From Gemmatimonas aurantiaca (GTDB lineage Bacteria > Gemmatimonadota > Gemmatimonadetes > Gemmatimonadales > Gemmatimonadaceae): 64,000 bases of DNA. This document shows positions 8,928 through 18,017 of the stretch, piece after piece. The DNA lies in assembly GCF_037190085.1 (NCBI RefSeq), contig NZ_JBBCJO010000014.1, positions 17,366 through 81,365 of the forward strand, in the 5' to 3' direction. Position numbers and translations under genes: made by a program. Position 1 is the first letter of the stretch. The number at the start of each line of letters is the position of its first letter. The notes beneath the pieces are model-generated. The model was given only the letters and a program-made list of their open reading frames with translations. It had not been told where the DNA came from and searched no databases.

Positions 8928-10082
8928 TCAACGACTCGGCCAGGACCAGGCCGGCGGCTCATCGTCGTCGACGAGGGTCTCGCCGAACGACTTGCCGAGC
9001 GTGATCAGTCGACAGTCGCGCTGAGTCTGCAACACGTTCAGCAGCGCCGGAGCGTGCGAGACGACGACAAGCTGGCTGCGCGTGGCGGCCCGTGCGATCA
9101 GACGGGCCAGCGCCGGCAGCAGATCGACATGCAGACTGGTCTCCGGCTCGTTGAGCACCATGAGCGCCGGTGGGCGCGGGGACAGCAGTGCTGCCGCCAG
9201 CAGAAGGAACCGCAAAGTTCCATCGGAGAGCTCGCTCATGGCGAGCGCCCGGAGCAATCCATGCTGACGCATCTGCAATTCGAAATATCCCGAACGGGTG
9301 GATACCTCGAGTGAGGACTGCGGAAACGCGTCATCGATCGTTTCGGCGAGCGCGGTGCCATCGCCCATTTCCAGAATGGTCTGGATGGCGGCGGGCAGAT
9401 CCCGCCCATCCGGGGCCAGCACCGACGTACGGGTACCGATGTGCGCACTCCGGGCAGGAGCGTCGGCGCCACAATCGAAGTGATCGTAGAATCGCCATTC
9501 CCGCATCGCATCCCGCAGCGTGATCAGCTCCGCACACTCGCGCGGATCCCCGGCGTGTGTCATCATGCTGTCCCAGGGAGCCAGCGATGTGAGCGCCTGC
9601 ACCCATTCATTGGCCTTGTTGCGTACGCGCACGCTGGCGCCATGACGTTCCGCCAGAATGTTGTGACGACCGGGCCGGGGGCCGAACCACATGGTTTCCG
9701 CCTTGATCACCGGGTCCCTCGCAAAGAGCGACGCGCTCGGAACGGGCAGGCCGATATCCACGGCATAGCCGTAGTCGTCGCCCGCAAAACCCAGCTTGAG
9801 TGAAACGGGGTCCTTGCGACGCGTTCCCTGCACCGGATGCTCCCCGCGTTTGACCGACGCGCCGAACGATTCGGGACCTGCCCACAATGTGGACGCGAGA
9901 CCACCTTCCGCCGCCAACGATGCGATCAACCGCCCATGCGCGACCTGCGTCATGAGCCGCAATGCCCGGTACACACTCGACTTGCCCGTGCCATTCGCGC
10001 CGGCCACAACCGTGAGTGTGCCCAGCGAAAGACGCAGATCCCGGAGGGAGCGGTATCCGTGGATGGCGATGGTTTCGATCAT
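8928..10082 (-). CDS. RecF/SMC-like AAA ATPase (AAA_21 type)
   Basis: Predicted ATPase of the RecF/OLD/SMC-like ABC family, 384 residues. The start MIETIAIHGYRSLRD leads to Walker A GANGTGKS (28-35). Near the C-terminus are a signature region (SELSDGTLRFLLLAAALLSP) and Walker B LNEPETSLH followed by a D-loop and a switch histidine (VVVSHAPALLN). The start at 10082 is chosen because the IHGYRSL strand is the usual N-terminus of the family; the reading frame stays open for about 34 more codons upstream, without family resemblance. There is no coiled-coil arm of SMC length and no partner nuclease beside it. The biological role is unknown; such proteins occur in DNA repair and in defence systems. 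Confidence 0.75.
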   Translation of the reverse strand: MIETIAIHGYRSLRDLRLSLGTLTVVAGANGTGKSSVYRALRLMTQVAHGRLIASLAAEGGLASTLWAGPESFGASVKRGEHPVQGTRRKDPVSLKLGFAGDDYGYAVDIGLPVPSASLFARDPVIKAETMWFGPRPGRHNILAERHGASVRVRNKANEWVQALTSLAPWDSMMTHAGDPRECAELITLRDAMREWRFYDHFDCGADAPARSAHIGTRTSVLAPDGRDLPAAIQTILEMGDGTALAETIDDAFPQSSLEVSTRSGYFELQMRQHGLLRALAMSELSDGTLRFLLLAAALLSPRPPALMVLNEPETSLHVDLLPALARLIARAATRSQLVVVSHAPALLNVLQTQRDCRLITLGKSFGETLVDDDEPPAWSWPSR

Positions 10083-10242
10083 CTTCGAAATATGACCACG
10101 TGCGGCGGACGGTGTATGGTAGCAGCATGACCACGACCGACTTGCGATCGATCGAAACGAGAGTGCATTCTTTCGGCAGTACACTCAGTCGGCAGAAGCT
10201 CCAGTCCAATGACTGCTCCCCCCCTTATTCCACGAATTCGAG

Positions 10243-10941
10243 ATGCGTTCTCAGCCAGAACAGAGCCCCGCGCCGTTGCATGCGCTGGTGGTGGACGACG
10301 ACCCGTCGGTGGTTGCCTGGATTGCCCAGCTGCTCCAGGGAGATGGATGGGATGTGCATGTCGCGCATTCCACCCGGGATGCCCTCGCCACCATTGGCGC
10401 ACTGCCGATCCAGATAGCCATCGTGGATTTCGAATTGCCGGACGGCCAGGGCACGGCGCCGGTACACTCCCTCCGTCACGCCGTCCCCGAGGCCGCGATT
10501 CTCATGCTTTCGGGGCACGACGATGACGACACGGTGGTGAAGGGACTCGAGGCCGGTGCCGACGATTTCATTCACAAGCCGGTTTCGGCTCCGGTGCTGC
10601 GCGCCCGCATCGCGGCCGTCCTGCGAAGACATACGCTGCCCGATCGACTCAGCGTGTGCGATCTGGTGCTCGACCGCCACTCGCGTCGGCTCACCGGGAC
10701 ACTTGGCCATGTCCAGCTCACCGCCAAGGAGTTTCAGCTTCTGGCGGCGTTGATGAGTCGTCCCGGCGAAATCCTGTCCCGTGCGACGCTGCTGGCCGAC
10801 GTCTGGGGATACGACTTCGACCCCGGAACCAGTGTGCTCGACGTGGCCCTCACACGTATCCGTCAGAAGGTGGCCGCGGTCTCCGCACAGTCCACCATCG
10901 TGAGCGTGCGAAACGCCGGTGTGCAGATCACAGCCGGATGA
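10243..10941 (+). CDS. Two-component response regulator, OmpR/PhoB family
   Basis: DNA-binding response regulator, 232 residues. The receiver domain covers about 13-130 with the acidic pair D18-D19, phospho-acceptor D62 (AIVDFELPDG) and K112. The C-terminal winged helix (about 135-230) includes LTAKEFQLLAALMSRPGEI and WGYDFDPGTSVLDVALTRIRQK, typical of Trans_reg_C. Its 3' end overlaps the 3' end of the convergent hybrid kinase by 14 nt, so the pair are neighbours but cannot share a transcript. It is divergent from the RecF-like ATPase gene, with 160 bp between the starts. Whether it is phosphorylated by that kinase is a guess from proximity. Confidence 0.9.
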   Translation: MRSQPEQSPAPLHALVVDDDPSVVAWIAQLLQGDGWDVHVAHSTRDALATIGALPIQIAIVDFELPDGQGTAPVHSLRHAVPEAAILMLSGHDDDDTVVKGLEAGADDFIHKPVSAPVLRARIAAVLRRHTLPDRLSVCDLVLDRHSRRLTGTLGHVQLTAKEFQLLAALMSRPGEILSRATLLADVWGYDFDPGTSVLDVALTRIRQKVAAVSAQSTIVSVRNAGVQITAG

Positions 10942-13135
10942 GATCGGGGTCTGTCTCCGCGACGGCGTCCAGAAGCTGGCTCGGTGAAAAGGGTTTGGTG
11001 AGGACATGCGCGTCGAACGGCAGGACCGCCATGCGGAGGGAAGAGTTCATGCCGTACCCCGTGAGGAAAAGCACACGAATCCCCCAAGTGGTCACCAGCT
11101 CGTGCCGGGACAGATCGACACCACCAAGTCCCGGCATGACGAGATCCGTGATGATCAGATCGATCTCATCGCCTCTCCGTCGGAGCACTTCGATGGCGTC
11201 CAGACCGTTCTTCGCGACGTGCACGCTGTACCCGGCTTCACTCAGCACGTATTCGGTGAGCTGGCGGACATCACGATCGTCTTCGACCACCAGCACCGTG
11301 CCGCTCCGGCGCTGAGGGCTGTTCAGGACCGGTGTCGCTTCCACCGGCACCGCCTCCGCTTCGACCAGTGGGAGATAGACTTCGAAAACCGTGCCCACCC
11401 CCGGTGCGGTTTGCACCCCGATATATCCGTTCGCTTCCCGTACCACCTGTAGGGCCGTGGAGAGACCAAGTCCGGTCCCCTGTCCAACGGGCTTCGTGGT
11501 GAAGAACGGCTCGAAGATCTGGCGTCTGACTTCGGGAGTCATTCCGCTGCCCGTATCGCGGACCCGTATCAGCGCAAACCGTTCGCGGAGGGCGCTCGCG
11601 GGAAGGTCGCCACGATCATGGGCGGCCTGCAGATCCGCGGTCGACGCATTGTTCATCTCGACGGTCAGTTCTCCACCGTACTCCATCGCATCGCGCGCGT
11701 TGATGATGAGATTCAGGACGAGTTGTTCGATGCGCCCGGCGTCGGCTTCCACGCTGCCGGTGTCGGGCGCGATCCGCACCTCCACCTGGATGTGCGAGCC
11801 GATGAGCCGTCGGATCATCAACTCGAGATTGCGTACGATGTCGCCGAGACCGTATACCCTGGGCTGCAGTACCGGCTGACGGCTGAAGGAAAGCAGTTGT
11901 CGGGTGAGCAGCGCGGCACGATCCGCGGCCCGGCGCGCCTGCTGCAGATCCTCTCGCAACCGCCCGCGTTCTCTCGCCTCGGCCAGTGCCATGTCGGTGA
12001 AGCCGATGATCGCGGTGAGCGTGTTGTTGAAGTCGTGGGCGACTCCGCCAGCGAGCCTGCCGATCGCCTCCAGCCGCTGCGATTGCCGCATCTGGTGTTC
12101 CATCGCCCGCAGAGACGTCACGTCCTGCAACATGAGACAGATGCTTCCGTCCAGATCCGCACCACGCGCCACACGATATGCCGTGACCATCCACACCCGC
12201 TTCACCGACTGGCCGGCGACTTCGGTCATCGCAGAAGGGTCGATCAACTCCTCGCGACGCGTCTCGTGTGTCGTGCGAACCTGTTCGAGCAGAAGTCGCA
12301 GGACATCGCCCAGCGCGGGATCGAGTCGACTCATCCATTGGGCGTCCGGTGCATCGAAGTGCTCGAGTGCCCGCCAGGCGGCATTCGCCAGGACCAGGCG
12401 GTCATCCACCCCCACGATCGCGAAGGCATTGGGCGAGATGTCCGTGATCACGCCGAGACGCTCGGCCGTGCGATCTCTGGCACGGATCGCATCCCGCGCG
12501 ACATGCGCTTCCCGCACCGTGGACCGGACGAACCGGGTCAGGACATACCAGATGATTGCCAGCGCCACCAGAATCGACGCGAGAACAGCAAAGCGTAAAC
12601 CTCGCGCGTTCGCCGTGCGTGCATCGTACAGGCGCTGCTCCTCATCCTGAAACTCGGCGATTCGAAGCTGCAGAACCCGCTTTGCCTCCAATGCTTCCCT
12701 GTTCGATTCCCCCAGCACAATACCACGCATCGCGCCGTTCCAGTTCACCACCGCGTCGGCGATCGTTTCGACACGACGATGCTGTTGCGGATTGTCGGAC
12801 GTCAGGGCCTGCATCGTGTCGATCACAGCCAGCAGATCGACAGCCAAGGGTGGACTCGCTGCCGGGATGACGGACTCGGCCTCGGGCTGCGGAACGATCG
12901 GTCCTCCTTGCAGCGCAACCGATTCGTGTTCGAAGAGACGCGCCTGGAGTTCGCGGACCATGCGTAGCATCTCCCGCGTATGCTGCACCCATCCAGTTGT
13001 TCGTTCGAGTGCGATTCCGCCAAGCACAGTGATCGTCCCGACAACGGCAATCGACAACAAGGCGATGCGATGCAGACGTCGCAATCGCGCTTCCAACACC
13101 TCCTGCGCTCCAGGCAGGTCGGAAAATCCGAGCAT
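10928..13135 (-). CDS. Hybrid sensor histidine kinase (TM-sensor-TM-PAS-HisKA-HATPase-receiver)
   Basis: Membrane histidine kinase of 735 residues. A first helix near 24-45 (IALLSIAVVGTITVLGGIAL) and a second near 180-200 flank a roughly 135-residue extracytoplasmic sensor. A PAS domain follows (about 225-335). The DHp motif VAHDFNNTLTAI places the phospho-histidine at H367. The ATPase domain shows DTGSGM, FEPFFTTK and GTGLGLS. A C-terminal receiver carries D664 (ITDLVMPG). The H-D-F-N-N motif resembles NtrB-like and blue-light-type hybrid kinases. It lies 62 bp behind the usher gene in the same direction, so it may be the last gene of the fimbrial operon and may regulate it (inferred). Confidence 0.9.
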   Translation of the reverse strand: MLGFSDLPGAQEVLEARLRRLHRIALLSIAVVGTITVLGGIALERTTGWVQHTREMLRMVRELQARLFEHESVALQGGPIVPQPEAESVIPAASPPLAVDLLAVIDTMQALTSDNPQQHRRVETIADAVVNWNGAMRGIVLGESNREALEAKRVLQLRIAEFQDEEQRLYDARTANARGLRFAVLASILVALAIIWYVLTRFVRSTVREAHVARDAIRARDRTAERLGVITDISPNAFAIVGVDDRLVLANAAWRALEHFDAPDAQWMSRLDPALGDVLRLLLEQVRTTHETRREELIDPSAMTEVAGQSVKRVWMVTAYRVARGADLDGSICLMLQDVTSLRAMEHQMRQSQRLEAIGRLAGGVAHDFNNTLTAIIGFTDMALAEARERGRLREDLQQARRAADRAALLTRQLLSFSRQPVLQPRVYGLGDIVRNLELMIRRLIGSHIQVEVRIAPDTGSVEADAGRIEQLVLNLIINARDAMEYGGELTVEMNNASTADLQAAHDRGDLPASALRERFALIRVRDTGSGMTPEVRRQIFEPFFTTKPVGQGTGLGLSTALQVVREANGYIGVQTAPGVGTVFEVYLPLVEAEAVPVEATPVLNSPQRRSGTVLVVEDDRDVRQLTEYVLSEAGYSVHVAKNGLDAIEVLRRRGDEIDLIITDLVMPGLGGVDLSRHELVTTWGIRVLFLTGYGMNSSLRMAVLPFDAHVLTKPFSPSQLLDAVAETDPDLIRL

Positions 13136-13197
13136 TCACGCCTCCCGCGCCAGACGACTCCGGGAAAATTTCCCACTTATTCCGCTCGCGGTTTACT

Positions 13198-15963
13198 CTA
13201 CGGTGCGGAACGGGATGACGCGAGGGTTGGCGGCGAAATGCGGAGTCGGGTAGTGAGCACTTCACAGGTCGCCATCGGGACCTGCGATGATCTGGGAAGC
13301 TCGACCGTGACCGTTGTCAGGATTTTCTCGGGGCCCATCGACGACGGTGTCACGCCGTTTTCCCCTGCCACATCGGTACGACGGGAATTGTCCATCACGT
13401 GGTAGCGCCCTGCGGGAAGCCCCAGCAGATAGAAGCCACCGTCACTCATCACGTCCACGGGAAAGCGTTCGTTCCCCTGCTGCGCAATCAGCGTCAACTG
13501 CGATGGAAAAGCCGTGCGTGCCTGAAGCTCGCTGGCGAGTCCAGCAGTGTCGAACACCACCTGTCCCTCGAGAATAGCGCCATAGCGCACGGGGAGATCC
13601 ACCTCCCCGATTCCCGACACCGGTACCTGCACTGTCCACTGCGGTGAGGTCGGGCGCCAACAGGGAAGCGGCATGGTGGTGGAATCGATCCCCACCATCA
13701 CCGGTTCACTCGCCGACAGCCCGGTGATCTCCGCCCGTCCCCGTTGGTCGGTTTCCATGCGTCGATTGCCTGCGATCACGCCAATGTGCGGGATCAATGG
13801 TTCGGACGGATCATACCGTCCATCGTTGTCGAGATCGAGGAACACACGAAGACGCAGTCCTCCTGCCCGAACGATGTGGTCCGCGGATACATGGGCTGAC
13901 CGTTCGCGCGCATCGATCACCAGCGATCCACCAGCCACCTGTGTCAGCGTCGCGGAGCGCTCTCCCGGCCACACATCACTTCCGCGCGACGGAACCGACA
14001 GGTGTGAGACCGTGGTCGTCAGACGCGTCTGACGCAGACGCGGCGACACCATCAGCATCCATCGGCCGAGGCGATCGGCCTGCGAATATGAACGGGCAAT
14101 CTCGATTTCAGTACGAGGCAACGAGCCGTTGAGGCGGACATCGAAGCGCAGAGCCATCGCCGACCGCGAAGACGCCTGTACCTGCTCTTCGTTCGCGACC
14201 GCGACCCGGATCCACCAGGGTGCGCCACGCACCGCCATCCAACGGGGTGCGGCACTCACATCCATGCCCAACGATCGCATCGTGGAGACATTCAGAGCCT
14301 TCGTGCGATGAAGCCGGCCGAACAGTTCCGTACGCAATGCACCGATCTGACCTACGATACCGATGTGCTCGAGGTCGACCAGGCTCTCGCGTCCTCCGAC
14401 GCGCGTCCACGTGCCGATCAGCGACACCCCTTTCAGTCGTGGTACCGCCGTCTGCCACTGCGCGGAGCGGACGGAACGCTGTCCCTCTTCCCGGCCATTG
14501 ACGGTGAAAAAATGCAACGGCGCCGGATTCCATGTCGCCTGCCATTGTGCCAGACGCTCGCCGTGTGTGGAAAGTCCGGCCAATCCCTGCAGCAGGACCG
14601 ACGATCCGACCAGCGCATTGGCGCCCAGATAGGGCTGCCACTTTCCATCAGTCCATGTCATTCCGCCGCGGGCGGTCAAACGGGGATGCATCCCGACCCG
14701 CCAATCCGTGGCGGCACGCCAATGACATGACGCGACGTCCGCCCCGGGGAAGAAGAACTCATCGGTGCAGCGACCGAACGAGGCGAGATACCGCACGTCA
14801 CCAGTGGAGAGCTGCGTGACCGGGGCATGCACCAGACGGGAATAGCGCTGCTCACGGCCGTCGGGACTCCAACCAATGATGTCGTAGCGCACGACATCGC
14901 CGGTGACAGGAATATCCATGACGATCGCGGTGTCACCCCGGCGTCGCGTCTCGACCAACTGATCATTCACCAACCCCACATAGTTCCACCCGATCGGGGC
15001 ATCGGTCGTCACTGAAACCAGGCGCGGCAAGAAGGTTTCGCGAAGGGGCCGACCGATCATCACACCGCTGACACGCGCGGCGGACGGCCCGGCATCGTCC
15101 ACCACGCCCAGACTCACCGTCGGTCGCCAGCCATCGGGACCGGGACGATAGCTCCACGCACCATTGCCCACCGTCGTGCCAGTCGCATCATGTCGCACGT
15201 CGATACCAAAATCACCACCGATCGCATGGGTCGACGCGCGGACCAGCGAGGTATACTGCCAGGGATCCGACGCACGCTCCCCGCCGGGCATCTCCGCACG
15301 CACCATGCTGCGCTGTGCGGACATCCGATAGTCGAGCTGCAGCACCCCATGCCTTCCACCCACCGGACGCACCCCGAGTGTCGGCAGCGCGCCGGCCTGC
15401 ATCCGCGGCTCGGCGATGCGGCGTTCGCGGAGCAGGTGCGCACGACGCACCACAGGCCAATGCTCGGCATTCCTCACCACCACGACGGCGGATGCGAGAT
15501 CCACCTCCATGACGACACCGAGCGCCGTCGCCAGCGTTTCGATCGCGACATAACATCCGGACGCGCTGCGACTGGCGGCGGCATCACACAGTGTCACCGC
15601 CGGGCGCCCCGGATACGGCACCACACGTACGGCCTGATGACTCGCCGGTCGGTGCCAACCCGCATGAGCAACGACTTCGCGGGCATCGAGCAGGATGGCG
15701 CCATTGTCTTGCTGACGCGCCAGAACGGTGCCGCGATGAATGTTCTGGATGTTGAACTCGAATGCGATCTCGACCGGCCCCGTCGAGTGCGTGTCTGGCG
15801 TGTTGCCCCGTGCCGGAGCCGACATCGGCGCCACATCGCCCGGAATCTGCGCGAAAGCCGCGCTTCCCACGATCGGCCACGCCACGAACAGCGATATCAG
15901 CAGCCCGCACGAAGACCGACACGTCCGGACCGATGCACGATTCTCCGCCGTTGGCCACAGCAT
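13198..15963 (-). CDS. Usher-like outer-membrane protein of a chaperone-usher-type fimbrial locus
   Basis: A 921-residue exported protein with an N-terminal signal segment (LLISLFVAWPIVGSAAFAQ, about 21-39). An N-terminal globular region follows, then a long stretch of alternating beta strands rich in W, R, T and G, as in usher barrels. The C-terminal part contains a carboxypeptidase-regulatory/SdrD-like segment (FLDLDNDGRYDPSEPLIPHIGV) of the kind found near usher plug and C-terminal domains. Identification as an usher rests on barrel architecture plus its place next to a PapD-like chaperone and two pilin-like genes; the sequence is far from FimD. It would form the secretion pore and assembly platform for the fibre. 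Its start lies 9 nt behind the second pilin gene. Confidence 0.65.
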   Translation of the reverse strand: MLWPTAENRASVRTCRSSCGLLISLFVAWPIVGSAAFAQIPGDVAPMSAPARGNTPDTHSTGPVEIAFEFNIQNIHRGTVLARQQDNGAILLDAREVVAHAGWHRPASHQAVRVVPYPGRPAVTLCDAAASRSASGCYVAIETLATALGVVMEVDLASAVVVVRNAEHWPVVRRAHLLRERRIAEPRMQAGALPTLGVRPVGGRHGVLQLDYRMSAQRSMVRAEMPGGERASDPWQYTSLVRASTHAIGGDFGIDVRHDATGTTVGNGAWSYRPGPDGWRPTVSLGVVDDAGPSAARVSGVMIGRPLRETFLPRLVSVTTDAPIGWNYVGLVNDQLVETRRRGDTAIVMDIPVTGDVVRYDIIGWSPDGREQRYSRLVHAPVTQLSTGDVRYLASFGRCTDEFFFPGADVASCHWRAATDWRVGMHPRLTARGGMTWTDGKWQPYLGANALVGSSVLLQGLAGLSTHGERLAQWQATWNPAPLHFFTVNGREEGQRSVRSAQWQTAVPRLKGVSLIGTWTRVGGRESLVDLEHIGIVGQIGALRTELFGRLHRTKALNVSTMRSLGMDVSAAPRWMAVRGAPWWIRVAVANEEQVQASSRSAMALRFDVRLNGSLPRTEIEIARSYSQADRLGRWMLMVSPRLRQTRLTTTVSHLSVPSRGSDVWPGERSATLTQVAGGSLVIDARERSAHVSADHIVRAGGLRLRVFLDLDNDGRYDPSEPLIPHIGVIAGNRRMETDQRGRAEITGLSASEPVMVGIDSTTMPLPCWRPTSPQWTVQVPVSGIGEVDLPVRYGAILEGQVVFDTAGLASELQARTAFPSQLTLIAQQGNERFPVDVMSDGGFYLLGLPAGRYHVMDNSRRTDVAGENGVTPSSMGPEKILTTVTVELPRSSQVPMATCEVLTTRLRISPPTLASSRSAP

Positions 15964-15972
15964 GCGTCGATC

Positions 15973-16473
15973 TCAGATGATCGAAGCCAACGTGATGACC
16001 ACCGTGCCGGTATAGCTTCCCGCCATCTGATTGAGTGGTGGCGTCGTGGAGCCTCCCACCCATACATACACATCGGACGCCACCAGCAGCAGCAATCCCA
16101 GCACGCCGTTGGCGGGATTGAATGTGGCTCCCCCGGCGGGATTGGAATTGTTCACGCGATACCGGCCGCAGGTACTGCAGAACGACACCGGCATCGTCGC
16201 GCCTCCGTCGACATGGGTGAGGCTCGTTGGCAACGACAGCGAAAAACCCAGACTGAGCCCCACGTTGGCGCGAATGCGGAACGACATGGCCGAAGCCGAA
16301 GTGGGGGACACCGACGTCGTGGTCCCACTGATGATCGAGCCGAAACTGAGACCGGACAGCGTCGTGACCGATGTCTGCGCACCCGCATCGCCTGCCACCA
16401 CGAGCAGCAGAGCACCGGCCATCGAGGTCAGCGAGCCACGCCCGCACCACTGCATTCGCCGACGCCCCGACAT
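15973..16473 (-). CDS. Second pilin-like/tip subunit (DUF4402/SCPU-like)
   Basis: A 166-residue exported protein with a signal peptide ending in VVAGDAGAQ, then an all-beta domain. Its ending AGSYTGTVVITLA closely matches the pilin gene at the head of the operon (AGAYTGTLTLTVVYF). Such C-terminal beta strands are what fimbrial chaperones recognise. Two cysteines lie in FCSTCGRYRV; the first pilin lacks these. The ATG overlaps the chaperone stop (ATGA), so translation is coupled. Position between chaperone and usher suggests a minor or tip subunit, as in CS1-type and Csu-type loci, but that is by analogy. Confidence 0.65.
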   Translation of the reverse strand: MSGRRRMQWCGRGSLTSMAGALLLVVAGDAGAQTSVTTLSGLSFGSIISGTTTSVSPTSASAMSFRIRANVGLSLGFSLSLPTSLTHVDGGATMPVSFCSTCGRYRVNNSNPAGGATFNPANGVLGLLLLVASDVYVWVGGSTTPPLNQMAGSYTGTVVITLASII

Positions 16474-17318
16474 CAGGGCACCGTGACGGCGACTTTCCGG
16501 CTGACCGCCTGCACCGGAAGCAGGGAGGTGCTGGGCACGTCGGGACGTTCGGCGTGTGCAGAAAGCTCGAGTTCGTATGTGCCCCGAGGCAGGGTTCCGA
16601 GCGGCAATGCAATCAATGGTTCAATGTCATTGTAGACTCCCAGTGGCAGATTGAGGCGGCTCTGTATCGTGCCCTGGCGGTCGCGCAACACCGCCGCAAT
16701 GGAGCCCACGAATGCGGCATTGCCCACCCGGGACAAACGCGCGCGGGACTCGATCTGTCCATTCGCAATGCGGACGGACGGCACCCCTATCTTCAGCGCC
16801 GTCGAGAGCCCCGCCGGACGATAGAACACCGCCAGCACGGAGCGGACCTCGAGATCCAGCGCGACCTGTGCCTCCGTCACGATTCCGGTGGTCGATGACG
16901 GGGAGGCCAGGAGCGGACGCCCCTGACGACTCGTCACCACCAGCCGTGCCCAGTATTCGCGCGCCGCCAACGAACGTTGCGGTGCGGCCACGAGACGGAC
17001 GACCTGCCGGCCTCCCGCCGGCAACACCAGACGGGAGGGGTATGCGTGCAGAAAGTCCACCGCGGATGGCAGGGTATCCGCGGGATTCTCATCCAGCTTC
17101 AGATACATGTTGCCGACACTGTCGGTCGCCGGCAGGCCGAAGGCGAAGGACAATGCGACCTCGGCCGGTGCCGTGCCGGTATTCACCAGCGTGATGGCCG
17201 CGGAGGGGCGAGCGGCATCGATGACGATGGCCGTCGGCGCGATGAGTACCGATTGTGCATGCAGCGAGGACACGGCCGACATCCATGCCACACACATGAC
17301 CGCACGGTTGATCCACAT
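16473..17318 (-). CDS. Periplasmic fimbrial chaperone (PapD-like)
   Basis: A 281-residue exported protein with a signal peptide ending SSLHAQ (about 22). Its domain shows the PapD-type layout: an N-terminal Ig fold with ITLVNTGTAPAEVALSF, and then YPSRLVLPAGGRQVVRLV, the classic F1/G1 strand region that leads into the subunit-binding edge. ALIGNMENT-free reading supports a chaperone that stabilises pilin subunits in the periplasm and hands them to the usher. It starts only 2 nt after the pilin stop and overlaps the next gene by 3 nt, which places it firmly in the four-gene operon. Confidence 0.78.
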   Translation of the reverse strand: MWINRAVMCVAWMSAVSSLHAQSVLIAPTAIVIDAARPSAAITLVNTGTAPAEVALSFAFGLPATDSVGNMYLKLDENPADTLPSAVDFLHAYPSRLVLPAGGRQVVRLVAAPQRSLAAREYWARLVVTSRQGRPLLASPSSTTGIVTEAQVALDLEVRSVLAVFYRPAGLSTALKIGVPSVRIANGQIESRARLSRVGNAAFVGSIAAVLRDRQGTIQSRLNLPLGVYNDIEPLIALPLGTLPRGTYELELSAHAERPDVPSTSLLPVQAVSRKVAVTVP

Positions 17319-17320
17319 GG

Positions 17321-17866
17321 TCAGAAGTAGACCACGGTGAGGGTGAGCGTGCCTGTGTATGCACCCGCCGCCTGTGAACTTCCGGGGTGTGCCGTGGCGC
17401 CCACGAAGACATACAGATTTCCCGATCCACTCAGCGCGGCCTGTGTGGCCGTGGCACTTGGCGTGAAATCTGTGCCGGAACTCGCGCTGTTGGTGGTGTT
17501 ACGGCGCGCCGTCCACGTGTCCACTGTGAGAGTGTTGGCACCGTTCGTGATCGTGCTGGGAATGCCGAACGTCATGCTGACATTGCCACTGGCGGCACCG
17601 GAAATGGAGAAAGCAGCGGCCCCGGCTTCATTGACGGCAATGGTCTTGGTATTGCCTGGAAACAACGTGCCAAACGCAAGGCCATTCGTGGCGCTGACGG
17701 ACAGAGGCTGCGATACCGATGCCGTCACATTGGCACTGGCCGAAGTCTGTGCACCGGCCGCGTGTACATTGGCGGTCAGGAGGGCAATGGCAGCGACGAC
17801 CATCCATTTGGTGCTTACGTCGAACATACGTGCACCGACGAGAAGCGGAGAAGAGCGAAAGTACAT
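17321..17866 (-). CDS. Major pilin-like protein (DUF4402)
   Basis: A 181-residue exported protein. A signal peptide (hydrophobic core MVVAAIALLTANVHA) is followed by a beta-rich DUF4402-type domain: SVSATNGLAFGTLFPGNTK near the start and AAGAYTGTLTLTVVYF at the end. It is poor in Cys and rich in Ser, Thr, Ala and Gly, as expected of a fibre subunit. I chose ATG 17866 because GGAGG lies 5 nt upstream; a GTG at 17878 is in frame but overlaps that ribosome-binding site. It is the first gene of the fimbrial operon and probably its most abundant product. Confidence 0.72.
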   Translation of the reverse strand: MYFRSSPLLVGARMFDVSTKWMVVAAIALLTANVHAAGAQTSASANVTASVSQPLSVSATNGLAFGTLFPGNTKTIAVNEAGAAAFSISGAASGNVSMTFGIPSTITNGANTLTVDTWTARRNTTNSASSGTDFTPSATATQAALSGSGNLYVFVGATAHPGSSQAAGAYTGTLTLTVVYF

Positions 17867-17962
17867 GGCAACCTCCACGGCGGGACATCACGATGGGTGA
17901 AGAACCCACCGCGACAGGGAGTCGGCCTCAGTGCAGACCCACTGTGTTCTCTTCCCAGTCTC

Positions 17963-17991
17963 GGATATCGAACCGGACGCTTGAGCGTCAA
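17963..17991 (-). promoter_or_regulatory. Candidate promoter of the fimbrial operon with overlapping palindrome
   Basis: Reading the minus strand, TTGACG (17991-17986) is a good -35 box and GATATC/ATATCC (17969-17963) is a weak -10 at 16-17 bp spacing. A perfect palindrome GACGCTTGAGCGTC (17976-17989) overlaps the -35 box and is a plausible operator. The leader to the pilin start would be about 90 nt. Confidence 0.35.
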
Positions 17992-18017
17992 CGGCCTCCA
18001 CTTCTCTTACAACTGCC

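Noticed and set aside
15190..16635. Plus-strand frame of 481 codons across usher and pilin genes
   Set aside because: The product is rich in Arg, His, Gln and Pro and has no fold-like pattern, as expected for a shadow of GC-rich coding sequence.
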